Source of the DNA: Vibrio fortis
GTDB lineage: Bacteria > Pseudomonadota > Gammaproteobacteria > Enterobacterales > Vibrionaceae
DNA length: 64,000 nt
Assembly (NCBI RefSeq): GCF_000695685.1
Contig: NZ_JFFR01000028.1
Span: forward strand, 220,115-284,114
Direction of reading: 5' to 3'
The notes below the pieces were generated by a model. It did no database searches and was not told where the DNA came from. It worked only from the letters and a program-made list of their open reading frames with translations. Below, piece by piece: positions 50,736-59,085 of this stretch (positions within the stretch are counted from its first letter, which is position 1; each line of letters opens with the position of its first letter). A program made the position numbers and the translations under genes.

Positions 50736-53084
50736 TTATTTTGCTAGCGCTTTTTCTGTTGATGCACCCCATCGTGCTTGATGGCTTTTATACCATACAC
50801 CGAGCTCTTCGAGTGGCATCGGTTTGCCAAAATAGTAGCCTTGTAAAAGGTCGCACTCAGCTTCAACTAACCACTGGTGCATGGCTTGTGTCTCAATGCC
50901 CTCGGCCGTTACTTGTTTGCCTTGTGCGTGGCATAGCTCAATGACAGGTTTTACTATGTTCTGATTGTCTGTTGCAATCAAAGTCTCTAGGAAACCTTTA
51001 TCCAGTTTTATTTTTTGAGTCGGGTACTGAACCAGCTGAGTTATAGACGTGAAACCTGAGCCAAAATCATCTATCGCTAACATGTAGCCCATTCGAGACA
51101 GTTCATTAAGCAGAGGAAAGCCTTGCGAGCCTGACTCAAACGTCTCTGTGATTTCAAAATCAATTAAGTAGGGAGGGATATTGTTCACGTCTGCGTGGTG
51201 GTCAATAAACTCGGCTAAGTGAGTCGATTCGATACCGGCAGAAGAGAGGTTAATTGACAGCTGAACGGGATGCTCAAATTGAGATTGCAGTTGGTCAAAA
51301 GAACCAAAGGCATGCTCAATCACCCATCTATCGATTTGTTCGAATAGTCCAGTTTGCTCAGCAATAGGGATAAACTCATCAGGAGCTACAAATCCCAACT
51401 GTTTTGAGTGCCAACGAAGCAGTACTTCGAAGCCGACAACAGTATCTCCATGCGCATTCATATAGGGCATGTATACGAGGCTGAACTCTTCATCATAGTT
51501 TTGATCGCGCAGCGCTCGCTCGATATTAGCTTGACGCTGAATGACCTTGTCTAAGTCGCGAGAATAGTAGGCTGACTGATTTTTTCCTGCACGCTTTGCC
51601 TGATACATCGCAGTATCGGCACTCGACAGTAGTTTCTCTATCTCGACGCCATCGTCTGGGTAAGTCGCAACGCCAATGCTAACCGTGATAGGAAAATTGC
51701 CAGCACGAGTTACAAACCCTTGCTGCAATGGCTCTAGTAGTTGCTCTGAGAAGGCGTGCTCAATGTTACCTGACGCTGCTGGCGCGTTGATGAAAACCAC
51801 AAACTCATCGCCGGACAGGCGAGCAGGCATACAGTGAGCAAAATAGCGAGTCTGATATTCGCTACATAATGTCGTGATTCGCTCCGAAAATGCGATCAGG
51901 ATAGAGTCACCGACTTGGTGCCCATACTTATCATTAACGAACTTAAAGTTATCGAGATCCAAGTAAAGGATCCACGTATTGCTGGTGGGGTTAGTCTCTG
52001 GCAAAGCTCGCTGGACGAATGATTGAAACTGGTGGCGATTGGCAATTTTGGTCAGAGGGTCGTTCTCCGCCAATATCTTAGTTTGCTGGTACGTATCATC
52101 AAGCTCTTGATACATATCGTAAAACCGCTCAGAAAGACGACCAATTTCATCGTTGCTACTCTGGCGCTCAATGTTTGTTCTTTGGCGCTTTTCCACTTGT
52201 CTAAGCTGGCGTTCTAGCCTTGCGATTGGGTTAATCACGCTGCGAGAAAGTAACATCAACAACAGAATAACCGTTACTAAAGCGGCTAGCCCAAAAGAGA
52301 AGCTAATCTCATTCCATATTGAGCGCAGCTTGTTATCGAGCAAGAACTTGGCTGGATCCACGGTGACATAGAGACCCGGAGCCAATTTCACTGATTGGGT
52401 TAATTCAGTTTCTGGAGCGACGGGAGCCGAAGTAAAAAACAGGCTGGTTTGATATTCAAACTCTATCTGTTTGCGTAGTGCGTTGAATTTATCCAGAGAA
52501 ACAGAAACCACTACGAAGAAGACATCGTCCAGTTGATAGCTCAGCGGTGTCGAAATAGTACGCTTGTCGAGAAGTTCATAGCGAACCAACATACCTTCGC
52601 CTTGCGAGTTTTGTGTGTAGCTGATGTTTGACGTTGCTGACGTCTCTAAGTATTTGTCATTGATGTATTTAAGAATCTTGGGATCCATCTCAGCAAATGG
52701 ATCGCTGCTGCTTTCTGCGTAGTAACTTAGATTACGATTGCCGTCCAGCAGTGCCAGGCCAGTAAAACTCTCGTTGCCATCTTGAAGCAGCTCAATGGTG
52801 TGCTGCAAGTTGTCGATAAGCTCCAGCTCTCGATAAGGATTGTCCCCTCCCAAAAAGTAGCGTTTAACGATGTCACTTTTAGTGAGGGTGTAAGAATAAC
52901 TGTTGAGAAATGAGCGAGATTGACGAAAGTGCCCGGCTAGCTTTTCCATACTGAGCTGGAGGGCGTTGTCTTCGCGCTTGATAAAGCTACTTTTCTGCGT
53001 TGTGTAGATGATGTAACTAGAAGCGGCAGCGCTACAAAGAATTACGGGAGCTATGAGAAGTAGTATTTTAGTGCTTAGCTTCAT
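50736..53084 (-). CDS. mbaA: Membrane GGDEF-EAL protein MbaA, polyamine-signal output
   Basis: A 782-residue inner-membrane protein: TM1 (about 5-27), periplasmic sensor (28-260), TM2 (261-283), HAMP-like segment, GGDEF domain with SGDEF at 424-428, and EAL domain starting near 530. The EAL motif itself reads EVLLR (553-557), while downstream catalytic residues look intact: SINLSS, FEITE, AIDDFG, KLDKGF, AEGIE and LLQGYYFGKP. In V. cholerae MbaA pairs with periplasmic NspS to tune c-di-GMP and biofilm in response to norspermidine and spermidine. The upstream gene is nspS. The ribosome-binding site is weak. Confidence 0.94.
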   Translation of the reverse strand: MKLSTKILLLIAPVILCSAAASSYIIYTTQKSSFIKREDNALQLSMEKLAGHFRQSRSFLNSYSYTLTKSDIVKRYFLGGDNPYRELELIDNLQHTIELLQDGNESFTGLALLDGNRNLSYYAESSSDPFAEMDPKILKYINDKYLETSATSNISYTQNSQGEGMLVRYELLDKRTISTPLSYQLDDVFFVVVSVSLDKFNALRKQIEFEYQTSLFFTSAPVAPETELTQSVKLAPGLYVTVDPAKFLLDNKLRSIWNEISFSFGLAALVTVILLLMLLSRSVINPIARLERQLRQVEKRQRTNIERQSSNDEIGRLSERFYDMYQELDDTYQQTKILAENDPLTKIANRHQFQSFVQRALPETNPTSNTWILYLDLDNFKFVNDKYGHQVGDSILIAFSERITTLCSEYQTRYFAHCMPARLSGDEFVVFINAPAASGNIEHAFSEQLLEPLQQGFVTRAGNFPITVSIGVATYPDDGVEIEKLLSSADTAMYQAKRAGKNQSAYYSRDLDKVIQRQANIERALRDQNYDEEFSLVYMPYMNAHGDTVVGFEVLLRWHSKQLGFVAPDEFIPIAEQTGLFEQIDRWVIEHAFGSFDQLQSQFEHPVQLSINLSSAGIESTHLAEFIDHHADVNNIPPYLIDFEITETFESGSQGFPLLNELSRMGYMLAIDDFGSGFTSITQLVQYPTQKIKLDKGFLETLIATDNQNIVKPVIELCHAQGKQVTAEGIETQAMHQWLVEAECDLLQGYYFGKPMPLEELGVWYKSHQARWGASTEKALAK

Positions 53085-53272
53085 AACTTTTCACAACATT
53101 ATTAATCATTTTAGTTCTCAAGTTTATGTTATTAACGGTGAGTCTTCTATCAATTGCAATTTTGTTAATAATTTCCTGTGAAGTGAACAGTGTGCTGTCC
53201 AAGGTATAGAGCTCCAAAAGAAGGGCTGTGCGGAAACAGAAACTAAAGTCGGAACAATTCAGAGAACTCGGC

Positions 53273-54349
53273 CTAATCATCGTCGTTGAGCTGCCGATGC
53301 TGAAGAATGACTGCATGACTGATTCTGGTTCGAAGGGTCATTGATGTGTTAATCAATGTTGAATAGAACTGCGCCTTATCGAGTAGGTTCTGATCTGGGT
53401 AGAGTGCCAGGTTCTGTTTCTCATAGGGCGGTACGTGTTGATGTGCTTGGCTATTAGTTGTGGTCATAGCCAAATCGAGAGCATTAAGTGCTGCGATATC
53501 TGGGCGATGGAGAAAGTTCAAGAAACGCGCGGCCAAATCAGGGCTCGGAGCAGTTTTCAGTACAGCAAGACAGTCAACCCATAAAATGGTGCCTTCGTCA
53601 GGAATATGAAAGCCCCACTCATAGCCAGGCGTAAAAGTCTGTAACGTCACTTCATCACCGCTGTAGCCCATCGCAAGGTGGATGTCTTTGGCTCGCGATG
53701 GATCTTGTTCCACATAGGTCAATAAGTATTCATAGGTTTTGACATACGGGATCTGCGCCACAAGCTCTTGATAAACTTCCTTTAATACCTCTTTATTGGT
53801 GGTGTGAGCAGATACGCCACGCACGAACAGGGAAGGAAGTAACAAGTCACTGTAGTCGCTTTGCATGACCAAATGCCCTTGATGCTCTGGCGTTGGTGTC
53901 AGGATGTCGTTCCAACTAGTCGGTGGTTTGGGGAAAATGTCCTTGCGGTAGATAAGACCGAGCGTGCCCCAAAAATAAGGAACAGCATGTTCACCGCATT
54001 GATTGCGCCAAAGCTCAGGAATATGGGATTGGTTAGTAATCAGTGGATTATCACTGAGCTTATTGAGTCTGTTTTGACGAGAGAAGTTGCGCGCCGAAAC
54101 CTCGTCAATAATCGCGATATCAATATCATTACGGGTTAATTGATTGATGGTGCGATCACGCTTAGTGTCGCTATCGAAGTACACTTGTTTGATGGTAACG
54201 CCGGTCTCTTTTTCCCAGAGAGCGATGACGTGATCAGAAAGGTAGTGTTGCCAATTGAAGATTGTGAGGATCGGGGCGCTCTTTGCCTGTGCAAGGTATG
54301 GCATAGACAGAATAAGTAAGCCACTCACGAATAAAGATAGAAAACGCAT
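53273..54349 (-). CDS. nspS: Periplasmic norspermidine/spermidine sensor NspS
   Basis: A 358-residue PotD-like substrate-binding protein. The signal peptide covers about residues 1-22 (cleavage after YLAQA). Motifs are FNWQHYLSDHVIALWEKETGV, WGTLGLIYRKD, AMGYSGDEV and GTILWVDCLAVL, as in polyamine-binding proteins. No permease or ATPase genes adjoin it, which fits a sensory role: V. cholerae NspS signals through MbaA and does not take part in transport. AAGAGG lies ahead of the ATG. mbaA follows after a 188-base gap on the same strand. Confidence 0.94.
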   Translation of the reverse strand: MRFLSLFVSGLLILSMPYLAQAKSAPILTIFNWQHYLSDHVIALWEKETGVTIKQVYFDSDTKRDRTINQLTRNDIDIAIIDEVSARNFSRQNRLNKLSDNPLITNQSHIPELWRNQCGEHAVPYFWGTLGLIYRKDIFPKPPTSWNDILTPTPEHQGHLVMQSDYSDLLLPSLFVRGVSAHTTNKEVLKEVYQELVAQIPYVKTYEYLLTYVEQDPSRAKDIHLAMGYSGDEVTLQTFTPGYEWGFHIPDEGTILWVDCLAVLKTAPSPDLAARFLNFLHRPDIAALNALDLAMTTTNSQAHQHVPPYEKQNLALYPDQNLLDKAQFYSTLINTSMTLRTRISHAVILQHRQLNDDD

Positions 54350-54474
54350 ACAACACCTCTTAATAGGGTGATTGTACGGTTTCTATACTAATAAGTCAGC
54401 AGTTACTTATTCTATTTTTTAACTAAGTGAGCATTTCATTAACAAGTTTCTGTTAACAAACTTTTATTCATTAG

Positions 54475-55650
54475 CTATGGAAGCTTAACTTGAGTCGCCT
54501 TAATGTTCTCGCTCGGGTAGCAGCCTAAGACTTTCAAATGACGCGTAATTGTTGTTAGTTCGGTAATTGCTTGCTGCATGTTGTCAGAATCTAGGTGCGC
54601 TTCTAGATCGACATAGAACATCTCTTCCCAAGGGTTCCCCATGATAGGACGAGATTCTAGCTTAGTCATGTTGATACCGTAGCGTTGAAGAATCAGTAGT
54701 GTTTCCACTAGAGAGCCTGCTTCTTGCGAAGTTGACATGATCAAAGTCGTTTTCGCAGGGATTTGAGTTGATACTTCAACAGGCTTACGCGCAACCACGA
54801 TAAAACGAGTATGGTTTTCGGTTTGGTTAGCAATGTTGCCTTGAATTGGCTGAAGGCCATACAGTTTACCGCTTGAAGAGTTACCGATTGCAGCCACAGT
54901 GTCGTCATCAAGGTCTTTGACCTTCTTCATTGCGTCAGCAGTGCTTGCGCAAGACTCTAGAGTCACACCTTTTAAACGACTCAAGAACTCACTGCACTGT
55001 TGGTGCGGTTGTGGGTGAGAGTAAAGGGTCGTAATGTCTTCTAGACGAATATCTTTCTTCGCAACTAAGCAGTGCTCAATCGGTTGTGATAGCTCACCCA
55101 CAATGTAAAGCGTTGTGTGTTGAAGTAGGTCGTATACTTCATTGATAGAACCTGAACTGGTGTTCTCAATCGGAAGCACACCGTAGTCAGCATGACCAGA
55201 CTCGACTGTTGACGTGACTTCTTTGAAGTGATTGCAGTTTAGCTCGATTAACTCAGTGTTGCGGCGACTGAAGTATTCACGGCTTGCAAGGTGTGAGTAT
55301 GACCCTTTTGACCCCAGAAACGCGACACGAGCCAAAGGCTTACGGCTTTGTGGGTTAGCAAGATTCTGCAAGTAAGACTGTTGAAGAAGTACCGAATCTT
55401 CAATGATGGTGTGAAACAGTTTAGTGATGTACTGAGCATCAAGGTCGTACTTCTCTTTTCCATTACCGATCAGCTTCACTAATAGCTGTTGTTCACGAAC
55501 GGCATCTCGAACTGGCTTTGATGTTTCTACTTTGCTTTTAGCCACCTCAATACTGAGTTTACGGCGTTCGGAAAGTAAGCTTAGAAGCTGATCATCAAGA
55601 TCATTTAAGCGAAGGCGAATTTCATCAAGCGAAATGGGTTGGTCAGTCAT
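54475..55650 (-). CDS. pheA: Bifunctional chorismate mutase / prephenate dehydratase PheA (P-protein)
   Basis: A 391-residue phenylalanine biosynthetic enzyme. The N-terminal AroQ mutase (1-95) has LLSLLSERRKLSIEVAKSK. The dehydratase (about 105-285) has FLGSKGSYSHLASREYF and the LPIENTSSGSINEVYDLL motif. The C-terminal ACT domain (about 300-380) has LESRPIMGNPWEEMFYVDLE, the phenylalanine-binding ESRP region. A phenylalanine-rich leader peptide and attenuator lie just upstream. raiA is next on the same strand upstream, as in E. coli. Confidence 0.96.
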   Translation of the reverse strand: MTDQPISLDEIRLRLNDLDDQLLSLLSERRKLSIEVAKSKVETSKPVRDAVREQQLLVKLIGNGKEKYDLDAQYITKLFHTIIEDSVLLQQSYLQNLANPQSRKPLARVAFLGSKGSYSHLASREYFSRRNTELIELNCNHFKEVTSTVESGHADYGVLPIENTSSGSINEVYDLLQHTTLYIVGELSQPIEHCLVAKKDIRLEDITTLYSHPQPHQQCSEFLSRLKGVTLESCASTADAMKKVKDLDDDTVAAIGNSSSGKLYGLQPIQGNIANQTENHTRFIVVARKPVEVSTQIPAKTTLIMSTSQEAGSLVETLLILQRYGINMTKLESRPIMGNPWEEMFYVDLEAHLDSDNMQQAITELTTITRHLKVLGCYPSENIKATQVKLP

Positions 55651-55664
55651 AAATGGGTCCTTAT

Positions 55665-55735
55665 AAAAAAGCCTCCCTTGAGTGGGAGGCTTTCTGTTCG
55701 TTTTTGACTTGTTTTTCTAAAACGACTTAGCCTCC
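55665..55735 (-). promoter_or_regulatory. pheA attenuator (terminator and antiterminator)
   Basis: On the minus strand the terminator is GCCTCCC-(A/CTCAAG)-GGGAGGC with a T6 run, covering 55665-55690 on the plus strand, 15 bases before the pheA ATG. GGAGGCT at 55729-55735 can pair with the AGCCTCC arm of the terminator, providing the alternative antiterminator. This arm begins four bases after the pheL stop codon, so a ribosome stalled on the Phe codons would leave it free. Confidence 0.88.
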
Positions 55736-55738
55736 GAT

Positions 55739-55786
55739 TTACGGAAGGAAAAAGAAGTCAAAAATAAACAGAGTTTGAGTGTGCAT
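55739..55786 (-). CDS. pheL: pheA leader peptide PheL
   Basis: A 15-codon frame on the minus strand encoding MHTQTLFIFDFFFLP, with five phenylalanines among residues 7-13, ending TAA just before the antiterminator arm. It parallels E. coli PheL, which is also 15 residues and Phe-rich. Phe-tRNA shortage stalls the ribosome and allows pheA transcription. No strong Shine-Dalgarno is visible upstream, which is unusual, but the combination of composition, position and attenuator pairing is convincing. Confidence 0.85.
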   Translation of the reverse strand: MHTQTLFIFDFFFLP

Positions 55787-55847
55787 AAAAATGGTTTGTT
55801 TTTTGAATGTTTAAACACAATAAGCAAGCGAGCTACAAGCGTCAAGC

Positions 55848-55873
55848 AAAAAAATAGCGCCGTATTGGCGCTA
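55848..55873 (-). terminator. raiA terminator
   Basis: ATAGCGCC-AATAC-GGCGCTAT on the minus strand, followed by TTTTTTT. It lies about 22 bases after the raiA stop and just upstream of the pheL region. Confidence 0.9.
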
Positions 55874-55895
55874 TCTTCGAATCCTTTTATTTCTA

Positions 55896-56231
55896 TTATT
55901 CTACTTCAGCTTCTAGCTCTTCAATTTGAGGCTTTTCAGCTCGGCGAGCTTCAGGTTTGTGTCTTAGCTTATTCAGTTGTCTTTCTAACTTTTGTTCAAC
56001 CTCATTAACGGCAACGTATAGGTCATCGTGGATTGATGAAGCAACAAGCTTGCCTTTTGGTACGGTAATTACCGCTTCAAATTTCTTCTTCTTGTTAGGC
56101 TCTTCACTAAAGCTTGCTTGGCAGCCGATGATGTCTACTTGCCATTTTTCTAGCTTCTTAAATTTACTTTCTATGTGCTCACGGATTGCAGAGGTGATGT
56201 CGATATTCTTACCAGTGATATTCATTTTCAT
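55896..56231 (-). CDS. raiA: Ribosome-associated inhibitor RaiA (YfiA)
   Basis: A 111-residue hibernation factor of the HPF family. The conserved core is MKMNITGKNIDITSAIREHIESK (key blocks NITGKNIDIT), KLVASSIHDDLYVAVNEVEQKLERQL and LNKLRHKPEARR. The acidic C-terminal tail EELEAEVE is typical of RaiA, which keeps 70S ribosomes inactive in the stationary phase and blocks 100S dimers. A perfect CRP-type palindrome lies 278 bases upstream. The gene order pheA-raiA-bamD region mirrors E. coli. Confidence 0.94.
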   Translation of the reverse strand: MKMNITGKNIDITSAIREHIESKFKKLEKWQVDIIGCQASFSEEPNKKKKFEAVITVPKGKLVASSIHDDLYVAVNEVEQKLERQLNKLRHKPEARRAEKPQIEELEAEVE

Positions 56232-56508
56232 AGAAGTTTTCCTCTGTTGTATCCCTCATGGGTTAACTCCAGATTACGTTTTTGGATGGGAAAGAATGTG
56301 ATCTAGATCTTGTTTTGGTGGCGGTTTTTTAGGATTGAAATCAAATGTGATCTCACGCAAAAATTGTTACGTTTTTCGAGAAAAATGCTTGTTATCAATA
56401 ATAAAAAGGATAAATTGAAACCAAGGGTTCGCTAAAAATTACTTCAGTTTTTAGGGAAATCGTACAGCCTTTAAAAGGTGTGTGGTGAATAATTAAACAG
56501 TGTTATTT

Positions 56509-56524
56509 TGTGATTAGTATCACA
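56509..56524 (-). promoter_or_regulatory. Perfect CRP-core palindrome upstream of raiA
   Basis: TGTGA-TTAGTA-TCACA matches the CRP core consensus exactly. It lies in a 424-base A/T-rich gap that is otherwise empty apart from a terminator at its far end. E. coli raiA is cAMP-CRP regulated. A TACGAT -10-like hexamer at 56459-56464 on the minus strand would place the site near -64 (class I), leaving a leader of about 220 bases. Confidence 0.6.
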
Positions 56525-56555
56525 TCAAGGTATTCCTCGATAATCCGCCAAATTT

Positions 56556-56592
56556 AAAAAGCCGCTTGAGTACTATCTCAAGCGGCTTTTTG
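56556..56592. terminator. Terminator of the MltF-like gene
   Basis: AAAAAGCCGCTTGAG-TACTAT-CTCAAGCGGCTTTTT, a 15-bp perfect stem. It ends about 64 bases after the transglycosylase stop on the minus strand. Confidence 0.94.
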
Positions 56593-56655
56593 GTGTTTAT
56601 GGACAAATTAATGGAGCCGTGAACTTGTCCTCAGTTTTGCTAACATCGCCATTAT

Positions 56656-58077
56656 CTATTTAGGCTTATTGGCGGCGGTAGGGCCAATACCACGTATTGC
56701 GCCAATTGCCTCTAGCTGTTTATAGATCACAAAGTAACGATTGATGTTGGTGACATAGGTTACTGGTTCGCGACTAACGTATTTTCTCGTCATGATCTCA
56801 ACGTTCTTAAACCAGACATTAGGGTCGTAGCCATGCTTTTTTGCAAGGTAGCGCATTTTACGAATTTTAGCAGGGCCAGCGTTATAGGCAGCCAGAGTGA
56901 AATAGAGCTGATTATCTGGTGATATTTCTGGGTCACTGAAATAGCGGTCCTTGATAAAGCGCATGTATTTCACGCCAGCATGGATATTGTTGTCGACCTT
57001 ATGAATGTTCTTAATGTTAACGTTTTTATCTTTCGCTGTGCTTGGTAGCACCTGCATAACCCCGATTGCGCCCTTATGAGAGACACGGCTTTGGTCAAGT
57101 CCTGATTCTTGAAACCCTTGTGCAGACATCATCAATGGGTCGAATTCATAACGAGTCGAGTATTTTTCAAAGACGCCAGAGAGCTTAGCGACACGATCAA
57201 CCTTGTTTGGGTTTAATGCTCGACTTAGCCAACGCGTATCGTCGATGTACTTTTGATAAATGACGTTCCCGAGCAAAGTTCCACTACGAGCTTGGCGAAC
57301 GTATTTGTTGAGCTCTTTTTTAAGTTGAGGACTCTCTTTGCGCAGTGCCCAAGCTATCTGGCTGTTTTCACGCAACGGCAGTTCATGGTGAACTTGTATA
57401 TTGTCCATCACATTGGTCCATAACTTGGCTTTGTGGCTATCGAGTATCGTGGCTTGAATGTAGCCTTGATTGACCAGTTCGATAAGCTCGTAGTCTTGCA
57501 GTGTCTCTTCAATGAAGTGGACGTACAGAGGTGGGAGGTTCATCTCGTCCAACTCTTTATTCACGCGTTGAACGCTTTCAAAGTAACTTGAACTAGCCCT
57601 TATCCATACTTCTTTGCCACTTAATTGAGATAGATCTTCTAGGGGTGCTTCGTCTTTACCGGTAATGATTAGCTCTTTAGCGTCTTTGATCATTGGCGCC
57701 GAAAAGTCGACTACCTGAAGTCGTTTTTCAGTGATAGTGAGGTTAGCGACTGCAACATCACCGTGACCAGACTGTAGTGAGGGAAGGAGATCATCACGCT
57801 GTACAGGAATGATCTGCACATTGATATACGGGTGCTTCTTTCTAAGGCTCTTCTCAAAGTGATAAAGCATCTCTGCGATGATGCCCTTTGGCTTACCATC
57901 TTCTATGAAGTAGAAACCTAAATCGGCGGAAACTAGCACTCGAACCATCCCTTTCTTGCTGAGTGTATCAAGGTCGCCTTTATATGGCTCATTACTCAAG
58001 GGGGATAGCTCTAAGGCATTTGAGATGGGGACATAAACCACCATCAAGATCAGTAATAACAACCTGCTCACATCCAC
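56656..58077 (-). CDS. MltF-like lytic transglycosylase with solute-binding domain
   Basis: A 473-residue periplasmic protein. The signal peptide covers about residues 1-21 and has no lipobox cysteine, unlike E. coli MltF, an outer-membrane lipoprotein. An SBP_bac_3-type domain (about 43-270) contains GKPKGIIAEML and GHGDVAVANLTITEKR. A family 1E-like SLT domain follows (about 300-440), with catalytic E324 in MSAQGFQESGLDQS, then GVMQVLPSTAKD and LAAYNAGPAKIRKM. It should cleave peptidoglycan with anhydro-MurNAc products, perhaps regulated by ligand binding. It may be soluble, and is a paralogue, not the standard MltF. Confidence 0.88.
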   Translation of the reverse strand: MDVSRLLLLILMVVYVPISNALELSPLSNEPYKGDLDTLSKKGMVRVLVSADLGFYFIEDGKPKGIIAEMLYHFEKSLRKKHPYINVQIIPVQRDDLLPSLQSGHGDVAVANLTITEKRLQVVDFSAPMIKDAKELIITGKDEAPLEDLSQLSGKEVWIRASSSYFESVQRVNKELDEMNLPPLYVHFIEETLQDYELIELVNQGYIQATILDSHKAKLWTNVMDNIQVHHELPLRENSQIAWALRKESPQLKKELNKYVRQARSGTLLGNVIYQKYIDDTRWLSRALNPNKVDRVAKLSGVFEKYSTRYEFDPLMMSAQGFQESGLDQSRVSHKGAIGVMQVLPSTAKDKNVNIKNIHKVDNNIHAGVKYMRFIKDRYFSDPEISPDNQLYFTLAAYNAGPAKIRKMRYLAKKHGYDPNVWFKNVEIMTRKYVSREPVTYVTNINRYFVIYKQLEAIGAIRGIGPTAANKPK

Positions 58078-58161
58078 GCTCCATGTTGATGTTTTGTTAA
58101 TGATTATTCATTAAAGATACCTTTTGATTGTTAATTCATCAATATTTACCACACGCAGTCC

Positions 58162-58194
58162 AAAAAAAAGCACACCATGTGAGGTGTGCTTTTC
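58162..58194 (-). terminator. bamD terminator
   Basis: AAAAGCACACC-TCACAT-GGTGTGCTTTT followed by TTTT on the minus strand. Confidence 0.93.
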
Positions 58195-58218
58195 TATCAA
58201 TTAGATACAGAACGTTGG

Positions 58219-58947
58219 TTACGGAAGAGGGTTTAACTCAATCAATTGTTCTGTTCTTGCCACAGCATCTTCAAGACCTAGTTGCTTGTAAGCTTCTAAC
58301 TGGATCGCTAGAGATTTACGTGCAGCAATGGTATCTGGATAAGTTTTCTGCAGCTCTTGTGTGCGGTTGATTGCAGCAATCCACGCCTCACGACGAAGAT
58401 AGAAATCAGCCGTTGCTAAATCATATTCAGCTAAACGGTTTTTCAGCGCGAACATACGTTTCTGTGCATCTTCCGCGTAAGGGCTTGCAGGGAAACGCTC
58501 TAGTAGCTTTTTGAAGTCTGCGAAAGCAAGCTTTACTGGCTCTGGGTCACGGTCGCTACGATCGATGTTGAACAGGTCATGCATGAAGTTACGGTCTTGC
58601 GCCATGTGCGTTAAGCCGCGCATGTATAAAACCCAGTCTTGTTTTTCGTGCGTTGGGTTTAAACGTAAGAATCGTGAAATAGTCGCCAATCCCAGCGCTA
58701 GGTCATCGTTCTTGTAGTAAGCGTAGATAAGGTCTAGCTGTACTTGTTCTGAGTACGCACCGAATGGGTAACGAGAGTCTAGCGCTTCTAATTTTTCAAT
58801 CGCAGATAACCAGCTACCACTTTGTAGAGATTCTTGTGCATCAGAATATAGAACCGATGGCGGTACATCTGGGACGATCTCTTCACTGCTACTACAACCA
58901 ACTAACAGTGATACAGCTAATAGACCCGATAAAGTGAGGTGTTTCAT
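58219..58947 (-). CDS. bamD: Outer membrane assembly lipoprotein BamD (YfiO)
   Basis: A 242-residue lipoprotein of the BAM complex, which folds beta-barrel proteins into the outer membrane. The lipobox is LLVGC (Cys18), with Ser following. Five TPR-like repeats include LEALDSRYPFGAYSEQVQLDLIYAYYK, the conserved block RYPFGAYSEQ, and LERFPASPYAEDAQKRM. BamD is the essential non-barrel subunit that contacts BamA. It is divergent from rluD, as in E. coli. It is a substrate of Lgt and LspA, both encoded in this window. Confidence 0.96.
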   Translation of the reverse strand: MKHLTLSGLLAVSLLVGCSSSEEIVPDVPPSVLYSDAQESLQSGSWLSAIEKLEALDSRYPFGAYSEQVQLDLIYAYYKNDDLALGLATISRFLRLNPTHEKQDWVLYMRGLTHMAQDRNFMHDLFNIDRSDRDPEPVKLAFADFKKLLERFPASPYAEDAQKRMFALKNRLAEYDLATADFYLRREAWIAAINRTQELQKTYPDTIAARKSLAIQLEAYKQLGLEDAVARTEQLIELNPLP

Positions 58948-59085
58948 GTCAGGCGTCGATTCCTTGAATTTAAATATTTTGTTCGCTTCCGTTACTTTCT
59001 AACCAGTAACAGATACAATGATGCAATTAATCTATTTTATCCATACTAATGGGTATTAGTCTCACGGTTTTTAAAAAAGTTCGAT

